Source: Methanobacteriaceae archaeon (GTDB taxonomy: Archaea > Methanobacteriota > Methanobacteria > Methanobacteriales > Methanobacteriaceae). From it: a DNA stretch of 8,288 bases. The first letter of the stretch is position 1, and each line of letters opens with the position of its first letter. The notes beneath the pieces are model-generated. The model did no database searches. It was given only the letters and a program-made list of their open reading frames with translations, and was not told the origin of the DNA. A program made the position numbers and the translations under genes. Below, in pieces: positions 1 through 6,710 of this stretch. The DNA is taken from assembly GCA_030693105.1 (NCBI GenBank), contig JAUYBK010000067.1:1-8288 (forward strand). The letters run 5' to 3'.

Positions 1-1
1 A

Positions 2-655
2 ATAGTCTTGGCGATGGATGGGGTATGGCTGCTGGCACTTATAGTGGGACCTATCCTGGGTGGGCCATTCACCATCCTAATCATGTGCTATGCCGTGCAT
101 AAGGTGGCTGAGCACGGGATAGGGCTGGCCTCTGGATCACCCTATACTAAAATTGGAAGTAGCCGAGCAGTTCTCTCAGCTACCGCGGAAATGCCCCTGA
201 TAGTGGCACCGGCCCTGGTGTTCTTTAAAACCCACACTCTACTGTTAGACGGTATAACATCTTACCAAATGGTCAATGGCTCCCTTTTCTGGCAGTTACC
301 CCTAGTTGCACTGGCCACCTTTGTGCTGCTGCTATCTAAAACCCCTTACAATCCCTTCGGAATTGTCTGGGGAAAAGACATAATATCCGGAAATAAAACA
401 GAACATTTTGGTGTTATAAGGGGCTGTATAATGATGGGAGAAATCTTAGGATTCTACGTGCTCCTGTGGTGCTTCCTAAGCATTTTCTTTGGAGGAATAA
501 TCAACACTCCCCTGACCTATATCCTGGCTATGACCGGTGTGACTATCCTTCTGGGATTTATATGTGCACTGTCCCCCATGGTGGCACCCTATCACGCGGT
601 AATGATACAGTGGATATTCGCAATTCTGGCATTGGTAAATGTGATGTTTGTATGA
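2..655 (+). CDS. ehaJ: Energy-converting hydrogenase A, membrane subunit J (NuoH-like), 5' partial
   Basis: This is the membrane subunit of the Eha [NiFe]-hydrogenase that corresponds to NuoH of complex I, the subunit linking the electron-transfer arm to the ion-translocating membrane arm. The reading frame is open from base 2, so the gene begins upstream and 217 residues are visible; TTG at 8 and ATG at 14 are internal codons, not the real start. About six hydrophobic segments can be seen. NuoH-like features are the acidic residue in the SATAEMPL segment and the polar loop TPYNPFG...GKDIISGNKTEHFG, which resembles the cytoplasmic quinone-site loop of NuoH, followed by a helix carrying MMGEILGFY. 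The order J-K-L-M-N-O-P-Q-R that follows matches the Eha operon of Methanothermobacter (from memory), which separates it from the paralogous Ehb operon. Family assignment is strong; the exact letter rests on gene order. Confidence 0.9.
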   Translation: MVLAMDGVWLLALIVGPILGGPFTILIMCYAVHKVAEHGIGLASGSPYTKIGSSRAVLSATAEMPLIVAPALVFFKTHTLLLDGITSYQMVNGSLFWQLPLVALATFVLLLSKTPYNPFGIVWGKDIISGNKTEHFGVIRGCIMMGEILGFYVLLWCFLSIFFGGIINTPLTYILAMTGVTILLGFICALSPMVAPYHAVMIQWIFAILALVNVMFV

Positions 656-659
656 GGTG
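654..659 (+). promoter_or_regulatory. Shine-Dalgarno site of ehaK
   Basis: GAGGTG lies inside and just after the ehaJ stop codon, 8 bases before ATG at 668 and 5 bases before an in-frame TTG at 665. ATG is preferred, which makes the protein 79 rather than 80 residues. Confidence 0.65.
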
Positions 660-667
660 TTTTATTG

Positions 668-907
668 ATGGAAAAAGCATATCTATATCTATCTCTGATG
701 ATGACTATTACCCTAATAATAGTATTTATTGTTACCACGGCCCTCCAAACAAAAATAGCATTATTAGCCGTGATATTGTTTTCATTCATACTTCTACTCT
801 TCTATATTAAAGATAAAGCAGAGAAAATTGAAATAACAGCATTATGGTTCACCCTGATCCTGTTCATTATTACCGCGGCTGTAATATTCAAACCGGGAGG
901 ATTCTAA
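668..907 (+). CDS. ehaK: Energy-converting hydrogenase A, small membrane subunit K
   Basis: This 79-residue protein is almost entirely hydrophobic, with three predicted membrane segments at about residues 5-26, 29-47 and 57-74, separated by a short basic turn (around K29) and a charged loop IKDKAEKIE. It has no catalytic motif or metal ligand. Its place directly after ehaJ and before ehaL, with an intergenic gap of 12 bases to J, identifies it as the small membrane subunit called EhaK in Methanobacteriales. It presumably packs into the membrane arm of the complex, but its individual role is not known. The start is ATG 668 with a GAGGTG site 8 bases upstream. The name depends on gene order and not on a recognised motif. 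Confidence 0.82.
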   Translation: MEKAYLYLSLMMTITLIIVFIVTTALQTKIALLAVILFSFILLLFYIKDKAEKIEITALWFTLILFIITAAVIFKPGGF

Positions 908-910
908 TAC

Positions 911-1189
911 ATGCCCTATTTCGAATACTTGCCCCACCTGTTGCTCTTTACAATTGGAACACTTTTAGGGTTACAGGTTAGTTACAGATGGCACAATGAA
1001 CCATTTGCCATAAAAAAGATAGAACCCATACCCCTGGCCCTGGCGCTAATTGGGGGAGTGCTCACCATGTTTTATCTACCCCTGGGCTTGCTTTTCATTG
1101 GATTTGTAATTGGAATGAGACCTGGTTACGGTGTTTATGAAGCTATAATCGGAATATTACTAGCTTTAATCTTGTGGGTGGCTTTATGA
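911..1189 (+). CDS. ehaL: Energy-converting hydrogenase A, small membrane subunit L
   Basis: A 92-residue integral membrane protein with hydrophobic stretches at about residues 8-24, 40-56, 57-69 and 76-92, so three or four membrane helices. A polar stretch RWHNEPFAIKK separates the first helix from the rest, and a glycine-rich turn GMRPGYGVYE precedes the last helix. It starts at ATG 911, three bases after the ehaK stop, with GGGAGG at 895-900 as ribosome binding site. Its stop codon overlaps the ehaM start in an ATGA arrangement (1186-1189), which suggests coupled translation. No catalytic residues are evident; it is assigned as EhaL by position between the other membrane subunits and the soluble subunits. 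Confidence 0.82.
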   Translation: MPYFEYLPHLLLFTIGTLLGLQVSYRWHNEPFAIKKIEPIPLALALIGGVLTMFYLPLGLLFIGFVIGMRPGYGVYEAIIGILLALILWVAL

Positions 1190-1593
1190 CCGACGAAACA
1201 ATAAAGCAAATGAAGTTATGGAAACTGGAAAGTTATTCTTATGTAGAAACAGTTCTCAAACCACTTTCCAAGATTTTAGATTTACCACTAGAAGAAATTC
1301 AAGAATTACTGACTAAAAATTTAGATATGTTTCGGATCGAGTCATCTCACTCCTCTGCAGAACAGGCCAAGCTCTTTAGAACGGAAAAACAGGTAGAAAT
1401 AGATCTGGGCCTGGATTATTTCCAGCATCTAAGGCTCCTACATCCTGATCAGATAAAATCCATAAGAGAAGAAGTTATAGAAAAGCTGGAAAGTTCAGGA
1501 AAATTAGATTTTGATCTGGATTCCGATGAATACCAAAGATTGATAAAGTATTCCAAGGCGAAAATATTAGATTTATTAAAAGGAGAAGAGTGA
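1186..1593 (+). CDS. ehaM: Energy-converting hydrogenase A, soluble subunit M
   Basis: A 135-residue, charged, soluble and mostly helical protein with no membrane segment and no cysteines, so it cannot bind an iron-sulfur cluster itself. It sits between the membrane subunits and the hydrogenase small subunit, the position of EhaM, which I recall as a family of its own (DUF1959-type) found with Eha. It may be a structural or assembly subunit; no activity can be read from the sequence. The chosen start is ATG 1186, which overlaps the ehaL stop; a GTG at 1174 in frame would add four residues but lacks a well-placed ribosome binding site, whereas GGGTGG at 1176-1181 serves ATG 1186. The stop TGA at 1591-1593 overlaps the ehaN ATG by one base. 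Confidence 0.82.
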   Translation: MTDETIKQMKLWKLESYSYVETVLKPLSKILDLPLEEIQELLTKNLDMFRIESSHSSAEQAKLFRTEKQVEIDLGLDYFQHLRLLHPDQIKSIREEVIEKLESSGKLDFDLDSDEYQRLIKYSKAKILDLLKGEE

Positions 1594-2030
1594 TGATCAA
1601 AGATTTTATAAGAAAACGGTCTATCAATATTTGTTTAGTTTGCACAGGAGGGTGTAATGGATGCGACATCGAAGTAGCTGCTCTTTTATCCCAAAGGTAC
1701 GACCTAGAGCAATACGGTATCTATCTGCATAACAACCCCCGAGAATGCGATGCAATGGTGGTCACCGGAACCGTGAGCAAACAATGGCAGGAAAAACTGG
1801 TGGAACTTTACAACAAAGTACCAGAACCAAAGGCCGTGGTGGCAATCGGTGCCTGTGCCCTAAGTGGAGGGATATTCCAGCAGGAAGGTGAGAAAGTAGG
1901 GGCCCCCGTAAGTAACCACATCCCGGTAGATGCCGAGGTACCGGGGTGTCCACCCCGACCTGCAGAAATCGCTTCTGCTGTTTTGAAATATGTGCCAGTA
2001 GCACTGGCCAATTACCGGAGGAAAAGTTAA
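1593..2030 (+). CDS. ehaN: Energy-converting hydrogenase A, small subunit N (NuoB-like)
   Basis: The electron-transfer small subunit of a group 4 [NiFe]-hydrogenase, homologous to NuoB of complex I, expected to carry the single proximal [4Fe-4S] cluster that takes electrons from the [NiFe] site. At 145 residues it has the short form typical of group 4 enzymes. The expected ligands are C21 and C24 in GGCNGCDIE, C88 in IGACALSGG and C119 in VPGCPPRP; the spacing of 63 residues from C24 to C88 fits the NuoB pattern. Three more cysteines (C14, C17, C52) are not part of that set. The start is ATG 1593, with AGGAG at 1581-1585 seven bases upstream; GTG at 1590 would add one residue. The gene overlaps ehaM by one base and ehaO by one base, so N and O are probably made in equal amounts. 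Confidence 0.95.
   Translation: MIKDFIRKRSINICLVCTGGCNGCDIEVAALLSQRYDLEQYGIYLHNNPRECDAMVVTGTVSKQWQEKLVELYNKVPEPKAVVAIGACALSGGIFQQEGEKVGAPVSNHIPVDAEVPGCPPRPAEIASAVLKYVPVALANYRRKS
2017..2021 (+). promoter_or_regulatory. Shine-Dalgarno site of ehaO, deciding its start
   Basis: GGAGG inside the 3' end of ehaN lies eight bases before ATG 2030. The open frame extends back to 1946, but that extension overlaps ehaN and encodes residues unlike the family, so the start at 2030 is preferred. Confidence 0.8.
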
Positions 2031-3211
2031 TGTCATACATACCAATCGGCCCTCTACATCCCGGAATCAAAGAACCATTACGAATAAAGCTAAAAACAGA
2101 AGGTGAGCGAGTAGTCGATGCAGAAGTCGATTTAGGCTATATGTACCGTGGCGTCGAGCAGATAGCCCGTGGAAAACCATGGCAAAAGGTTGCATATCTT
2201 GCCGAGAGAGTCTGCGGAATCTGTTCTGATACCCATCCTCGCGCCTTAATTGAGGGCCTAGAAAGAATTGCAGACTGCGTTCCCCCCCTAAGAGCCCAAT
2301 ATTCCCGGGTGATTATAGGTGAACTTAACAGAATCCACAGCCATCTGATTGCCAATGCCATCTACTTTTTGGCCCTAGAACACGAAACCCTGGGCATATA
2401 CCTCTTAAACATTAGGGAGAAGGTCATGGATCTTCTGGAGATGATCTCTGGAAACAGAGTACTCTATTCCTGGAACCTGGTGGGAGGAGTTCGCATGGAC
2501 TTCAAAGACAGCCACCTTAAAAAGATTCTGGAAAATTTAAGGGAAGTCGAAGATCATGTTACCAGATATCGTAAAATGTTTAAGACTGGTCCGCTTTTAG
2601 GTCTCAGGTCCCGAGATATAGGAAAATTGAGCAAGGAAGATGCCATTGATGTAAGAGCGGTAGGACCGGTAGCGCGTGCTTCAGGAGTTAAATTTGATTG
2701 GAGAACCAAACATCCCACTTATGTGGATTATTTTGATTTCGAACCAGTATGGAGAGATGAGTGTGACAACTACGCCCGAGTTATGATGAGGTTCGATGAA
2801 ACCTTAGAATCCATAAAAATAATACGAAGAGCGGTTAATGAATTACCATCCGGACCCATCAGGAAGGATTGCGACATCCCCCGGGGATCCATCGACTACC
2901 GGTATGAAGCTCCCCGAGGAGAACTGGTCTACATATTTGAAACCGCAAACCATGGAATCATAAAGGATATAACTATAAGAACACCCACCGTGCCGAATCT
3001 GGAGGCCTGCGCAAAACACATGTTTAAAGATTCACCCACCATATCCGACGCAGTTGCTATATACCAAACCATTGATCCCTGCATGGCTTGCACCGAACGA
3101 GTAGTTATACTTGACGAAAATAATAAGAAGGAAGAATTTAGAAGCTTTTTTGACGTTTCAAGTCGTAAAGGTTCTGGGGAAAAATCAGTAGATAAACAAA
3201 CCAAAATTTGA
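2030..3211 (+). CDS. ehaO: Energy-converting hydrogenase A, catalytic large subunit O
   Basis: The [NiFe] active-site subunit, homologous to NuoD of complex I. It oxidises or forms H2 and passes electrons to the cluster in EhaN. The protein starts at ATG 2030 (393 residues) with IPIGPLHPGIKEPLRI, the usual group 4 opening. The two nickel-binding motifs are intact: L1 as ERVCGICSDTH with C62 and C65, and L2 as DPCMACTER with C351 and C354. The family is usually processed by an endopeptidase after the basic residue that follows the last CxxC, here R357; that would remove 36 residues, ending in a hydrophilic Ser/Lys-rich tail. The start codon overlaps the ehaN stop by one base (TAATG). A 26-base gap separates it from ehaP, the largest gap between the structural subunits here. 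Confidence 0.96.
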   Translation: MSYIPIGPLHPGIKEPLRIKLKTEGERVVDAEVDLGYMYRGVEQIARGKPWQKVAYLAERVCGICSDTHPRALIEGLERIADCVPPLRAQYSRVIIGELNRIHSHLIANAIYFLALEHETLGIYLLNIREKVMDLLEMISGNRVLYSWNLVGGVRMDFKDSHLKKILENLREVEDHVTRYRKMFKTGPLLGLRSRDIGKLSKEDAIDVRAVGPVARASGVKFDWRTKHPTYVDYFDFEPVWRDECDNYARVMMRFDETLESIKIIRRAVNELPSGPIRKDCDIPRGSIDYRYEAPRGELVYIFETANHGIIKDITIRTPTVPNLEACAKHMFKDSPTISDAVAIYQTIDPCMACTERVVILDENNKKEEFRSFFDVSSRKGSGEKSVDKQTKI

Positions 3212-3223
3212 TTATAGAAGCTT

Positions 3224-3229
3224 AAGGTG
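3224..3229 (+). promoter_or_regulatory. Shine-Dalgarno site of ehaP
   Basis: AAGGTG in the 26-base ehaO-ehaP gap lies eight bases before ATG 3238 and supports that start. Confidence 0.65.
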
Positions 3230-3237
3230 TAATACAA

Positions 3238-4254
3238 ATGTCATCACCGATATGGTACCTTTATGAATTCGCCAGGAAAAAATGGCTGGAGAGATTTTTA
3301 GATGCTAGGACAGATCCAGAGATAGCTGCTGCACCATCAAGATTCAGAGATTTCCCTGAAGTTGAAAAAGAGCTCTGTGTCTCCTGTGGCGCATGCACTT
3401 TCGCCTGTCCCTCCCCGGGAGCTATAAAACTAGTCAGAGACGAGGAAAGTGAAATGATCTTCCCGGTTATAAATATATCATCCTGCATTAGGTGCGGTTT
3501 CTGTGTTGAAGTCTGTCCAACAGACCCCAAAACCCTGAAAACCGGAGAAAATTACCTTATAATGGAAGAATATCAGATATTGCCCAAAGAAAAGGTTTAT
3601 ATCGCCGATGAATATCTGTGTATCAAATGCAAAAAATGTTTGGATGCGTGTAAGATCGATGCGCTGAGCTTCCAGGACAACAAGATCCAAGTGGACCAGT
3701 CCAAATGTGTATCATGTGGGGACTGTATGAACATCTGCCCAGTGAAGGGTGCCATAAAGGAAATCTACATCTCCAACGTGGATGAGCAGAAAGAGATCAA
3801 CATAATGTTGATTGAAACCCTGGAAAAAAAGATAGAAACAGATATTGAGATAATCAGAACCACTCCTGGTTTTGATCCTGATAAAATTATAAAAATTGAG
3901 CTACCTCTGGCTGAATTCATGGAAAAAGCCCGGGAAATATTACCCAACGACGAACTCATAACAAAAACCATAGAAAAAACTACAGACCGGCTAAAGATGA
4001 ATATAATAACCTGGAATGAGGATCTGTGCAATAAATGTAAGTTATGTGTTGATGAATGTCCCACTAGTGCTATTTCCTACAATAAAGAGGCCGACTTGGT
4101 GCAAAGAGATCCTGAAAAATGTCTGCGTTGCAGTATCTGTTATCAGACCTGTCCCTTCGGAGTTCCCGGTCTTTACATTGCCAGATTCCTTCTCAAAGAT
4201 GATAAAATTCTTATAACCTTAAATCCCTCACAGATAGCCATTGGGGCTGAATAA
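3238..4254 (+). CDS. ehaP: Energy-converting hydrogenase A, polyferredoxin subunit P (6 x [4Fe-4S])
   Basis: A 338-residue polyferredoxin that should carry electrons between the EhaN/O hydrogenase core and soluble ferredoxin or other partners on the cytoplasmic side. Six complete CxxCxxCxxxC motifs start at C47, C83, C128, C157, C264 and C295, which predicts six [4Fe-4S] clusters. Five are followed by the usual proline; the third (C128, ending in CKID) is not. The motifs fall into a block of four and a block of two, separated by about 95 residues (168-263) without cysteine and with helical, charged sequence. The N-terminal 46 residues are also cysteine-free and begin with an aromatic segment PIWYLYEFARKKW that may contact the complex. 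The start is ATG 3238. Its 3' end overlaps ehaQ by 14 bases if ehaQ starts at TTG 4241. Confidence 0.93.
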   Translation: MSSPIWYLYEFARKKWLERFLDARTDPEIAAAPSRFRDFPEVEKELCVSCGACTFACPSPGAIKLVRDEESEMIFPVINISSCIRCGFCVEVCPTDPKTLKTGENYLIMEEYQILPKEKVYIADEYLCIKCKKCLDACKIDALSFQDNKIQVDQSKCVSCGDCMNICPVKGAIKEIYISNVDEQKEINIMLIETLEKKIETDIEIIRTTPGFDPDKIIKIELPLAEFMEKAREILPNDELITKTIEKTTDRLKMNIITWNEDLCNKCKLCVDECPTSAISYNKEADLVQRDPEKCLRCSICYQTCPFGVPGLYIARFLLKDDKILITLNPSQIAIGAE

Positions 4255-5599
4255 AATTAGTGTTACTACCAAAAAATCTTACCGCCCATTGCGTGAAATA
4301 GAAGTTGAAAATGAAATAGATGATATTAAATGTAAGGAATGTGTAGACCGACCTTGCCTTGAATCCTGTCCCGTGGATGCCTTGCACGAGATAAAACCAG
4401 ATAATCAAATCGAAATAGATGAAAAATGTATCGGATGCGTGCTCTGCAGAGAAGCATGCCCCTATGATGCCATAAAGTTAAAAAAAACATTATCAGAACC
4501 TATAAGCGAACCGGTACCTACCATAAATCCAAAACTCTGTCTTAACTGTGGAGCATGTGTAGGGGCATGTAAAACCTCTGCCATCCAACTGGTATCATCT
4601 GGTGGGGAGGAAGTGCATAGTGAAATAGATGAAAACATCTGCGTAAAGTGTGGTTACTGTGCCCGGGTATGTCCAGCGGAGGCAATAAAATACGGTAAAA
4701 TACTACCTAGATCCGTGGTGGGTGGAAAATCCGCAGTTATTAATCAGAGTAAATGCATAGGCTGCATGACCTGCACCCGAGTTTGCCCCTCCCAGGTAGC
4801 AATTAACGTGGGGAAGATGAACAAACTCCCCTACATCAACCCGTCCTATTGCGCCCGTTGCGAGGAGTGTATGAATGTATGCCTTTCTAATGCTATCAAA
4901 TATTTACGCCGAGGAAGGGGCTACGAAGTCTACCGTAAGAACAAGATCATGGATATTGTCAGCCAAATCTTGGAGAAGGACAGCGAAACCCTGGCTCGGG
5001 AAGCCGCGAAGATCAATTACATCCTCAAAAAAATCGCCCGGGAGGTTATTTACAGCCACCATGAAGATGAATTCCAGGAAGATGTCACCGAACAGGTAAA
5101 AGAAGGCCTAAAAACCCTGGTTAACGCTGAAGTGGAAATTAAGGATATTAGTGAGATAATCGAAGCCACCAATTCTCAGCGGAAGATAATGGTTCGTGAA
5201 GATGATTGCATCGGCTGCGGGTCCTGTATCAGCCAATGCCCAGTGGAATGTATAGAATTAGAGATGCCTTCACCAGCCCATATCGGTGAAAAATGTGTTT
5301 ACTGCGGTCAGTGCGTGGAAACTTGTCCCTTAAAGGCCATAAACCTCAAGGAAGAATTATTCCAGGCCAAAACAGGTAAGATAGTATTCATGCGACGCAA
5401 GGTTACCGGACCATCCTCGGGCGAGGTGTTTATTAACCCCTTGGCCTGTCAAAGATGCGGGGTTTGTGTTAACAAGTGCCCGGTTGATGCCCTCCGCCAG
5501 GGAGATGACCAGGTAATTGTGGATCATGATAATTGCATCTTCTGTGGGGAATGTCAGGCTATCTGCCCCACCCGTGCCGTGGCCCTCCACGAGAATTAA
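4241..5599 (+). CDS. ehaQ: Energy-converting hydrogenase A, polyferredoxin subunit Q (10 x [4Fe-4S])
   Basis: A second polyferredoxin of about 452 residues, with ten four-cysteine motifs starting (numbered from TTG 4241) at C31, C63, C100, C134, C172, C204, C323, C352, C403 and C432. The first is a variant, CxxCx4CxxxCP (C31, C34, C39, C43); the others are CxxCxxCxxxC. The third and sixth lack the trailing proline. As in EhaP, a long helical cysteine-free region (about 215-322) splits the motifs, here into six plus four. It is expected to work with EhaP as an electron relay of the Eha complex. The start is uncertain: no ATG or GTG is available after the in-frame stop at 4235. TTG 4241 is the only common start codon before the first motif but has no clear ribosome binding site; CTG 4247 or ATT 4256 are weaker options. 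It overlaps ehaP, so its translation is probably coupled. Confidence 0.93.
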   Translation: MGLNKISVTTKKSYRPLREIEVENEIDDIKCKECVDRPCLESCPVDALHEIKPDNQIEIDEKCIGCVLCREACPYDAIKLKKTLSEPISEPVPTINPKLCLNCGACVGACKTSAIQLVSSGGEEVHSEIDENICVKCGYCARVCPAEAIKYGKILPRSVVGGKSAVINQSKCIGCMTCTRVCPSQVAINVGKMNKLPYINPSYCARCEECMNVCLSNAIKYLRRGRGYEVYRKNKIMDIVSQILEKDSETLAREAAKINYILKKIAREVIYSHHEDEFQEDVTEQVKEGLKTLVNAEVEIKDISEIIEATNSQRKIMVREDDCIGCGSCISQCPVECIELEMPSPAHIGEKCVYCGQCVETCPLKAINLKEELFQAKTGKIVFMRRKVTGPSSGEVFINPLACQRCGVCVNKCPVDALRQGDDQVIVDHDNCIFCGECQAICPTRAVALHEN

Positions 5600-5615
5600 T
5601 TCTGGAATAACTGGA

Positions 5616-5619
5616 GAGG
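5616..5619 (+). promoter_or_regulatory. Shine-Dalgarno site of ehaR
   Basis: GAGG within GGAGAGGATGAT lies seven bases before GTG 5627 and supports this GTG start. The ATG at 5620 is in another frame and is followed by a stop after four codons. Confidence 0.65.
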
Positions 5620-5626
5620 ATGATTA

Positions 5627-6649
5627 GTGAGTAAAAAATTCTTCGTTTCTGATTGTGAAGGACCTTTATCCGTCAATGACAACGCCTTTGAACTGGCCGC
5701 GCATTTCATACCCCAAGGTGAGCGTTTTTTCCAGATAGTGAGCCGCTACGATGATATATTAGCCTACGAGGTTAAAAGGCCAGGGTATAACGCGGGTGAC
5801 ACTTTAAAACTCATTCTACCTTTTTTGAAGGCATACGGAGCTAACAACCGGAATGTTCAGGAATTTTCGTCCCGAAACGTCTTGATGATCCCTGGTGCCC
5901 GGGAAACTCTGCAGATGGTGAACAGCATCATGCCCTCCTTCATCATAAGCACCAGCTACCAACAATACATCCAGGCTCTCTGTGAACTAACCGGGTTTCC
6001 CTTTGAGAACTGCTACTGCACCCGGGTGGACTTGGATAAAGGGGCCCTCAAAGAGGATGAAGCAGTGAAGATACGCCAACTCCGCAAGTCAATTGTGGAA
6101 AACCCGGAATTTGAGAATTTGGAGAGGATTTTCTGGGATGAAATACCCCAGATGGAAGTGGGTTTCTTCCTGGAGGAGGTGAAACCAGTGGGTGGTGAGG
6201 CCAAAAAAGAGGCTTTACTGGACATAATCAGCCACCACCACTTCCAGCCCCCGGAAATGATCTACATGGGGGATAGTATAACTGACGTGGAACCCTTACG
6301 ATTCGCTCAGGAACACGACGGCTTAGCAGTATCATTCAATGGAAATGAATACGCCCTAGAAGAGGCATCGATATCCATAATAGCTAATAATACATTAATA
6401 ACATCCATAATAACTGATCTTTTTAATCGGTACAACAGCCAAGTGGTACTAGAATTTGCGGCTTCCTTTTCCCGAAATCCAGAGGCAGCAGTTCAAAAAT
6501 ATAATTTAAATTATGAAATGGTTCTTCGATTGAAAGACACTTACACCCGCTTGGACTTAGTGACCTGTGATAACCTAGAAAGTTTGAAAGAGGAGAGTGG
6601 CCAGTTTCGTAAACAGGTTCGGGGAGAAATCATTGGAAGTCTGGGTTAA
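5627..6649 (+). CDS. ehaR: HAD-superfamily protein of the Eha operon, subunit R
   Basis: A 340-residue soluble protein of the haloacid dehalogenase superfamily, in the archaeal group annotated as energy-converting hydrogenase A subunit R or predicted archaeal phosphatase (COG4030, from memory). HAD motifs are visible in order: motif I FVSDCEGPLS with nucleophile D9, motif II FIISTS with S108 or T109, motif III lysine at K193 or K194 in GGEAKKEAL, and motif IV GDSITD with D216 and D220. The second acidic residue of motif I is Glu (E11) rather than Asp, as in the ThrH/phosphoserine phosphatase-like DLEG type. A catalytic phosphatase or phosphotransferase is therefore plausible, but the substrate is unknown and no link to hydrogenase chemistry can be read from the sequence. 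It starts at GTG 5627, 27 bases after ehaQ, and is the last confident gene of the operon here. Confidence 0.9.
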   Translation: MSKKFFVSDCEGPLSVNDNAFELAAHFIPQGERFFQIVSRYDDILAYEVKRPGYNAGDTLKLILPFLKAYGANNRNVQEFSSRNVLMIPGARETLQMVNSIMPSFIISTSYQQYIQALCELTGFPFENCYCTRVDLDKGALKEDEAVKIRQLRKSIVENPEFENLERIFWDEIPQMEVGFFLEEVKPVGGEAKKEALLDIISHHHFQPPEMIYMGDSITDVEPLRFAQEHDGLAVSFNGNEYALEEASISIIANNTLITSIITDLFNRYNSQVVLEFAASFSRNPEAAVQKYNLNYEMVLRLKDTYTRLDLVTCDNLESLKEESGQFRKQVRGEIIGSLG

Positions 6650-6710
6650 ATATCTCAAAGAGAGGAATATTACCAGATTGATGGTATCTAATCCTAAACT
6701 TTTCGTGAAA

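Noticed and set aside
466..810. 114-codon plus-strand open frame across the ehaJ-ehaK junction
   Set aside because: It overlaps two well-supported membrane protein genes in another frame, has low-complexity Ser/Ile/Tyr-rich sequence at its end and no family resemblance.
1946..2029. N-terminal extension of ehaO by 28 codons
   Set aside because: It lies inside ehaN, and a strong GGAGG site directs ATG 2030, where the family-typical IPIGPLHPG opening begins.
1762..2070. Minus-strand open frames of 61 to 102 codons opposite ehaN
   Set aside because: They lie opposite a conserved hydrogenase gene, have no ribosome binding site evidence and no recognisable domain.
3238..5599. Tandem cysteine motifs as a sequence repeat or CRISPR-like array
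   Set aside because: The repetition is at protein level (ferredoxin motifs) with diverged DNA; no identical repeats with regular spacers exist.
6683..6694. Fragment of a 16S rRNA gene on the minus strand
   Set aside because: The match to the conserved segment stops after 12 bases on both sides, so it is not an rRNA gene remnant; it was kept only as a possible guide complement.
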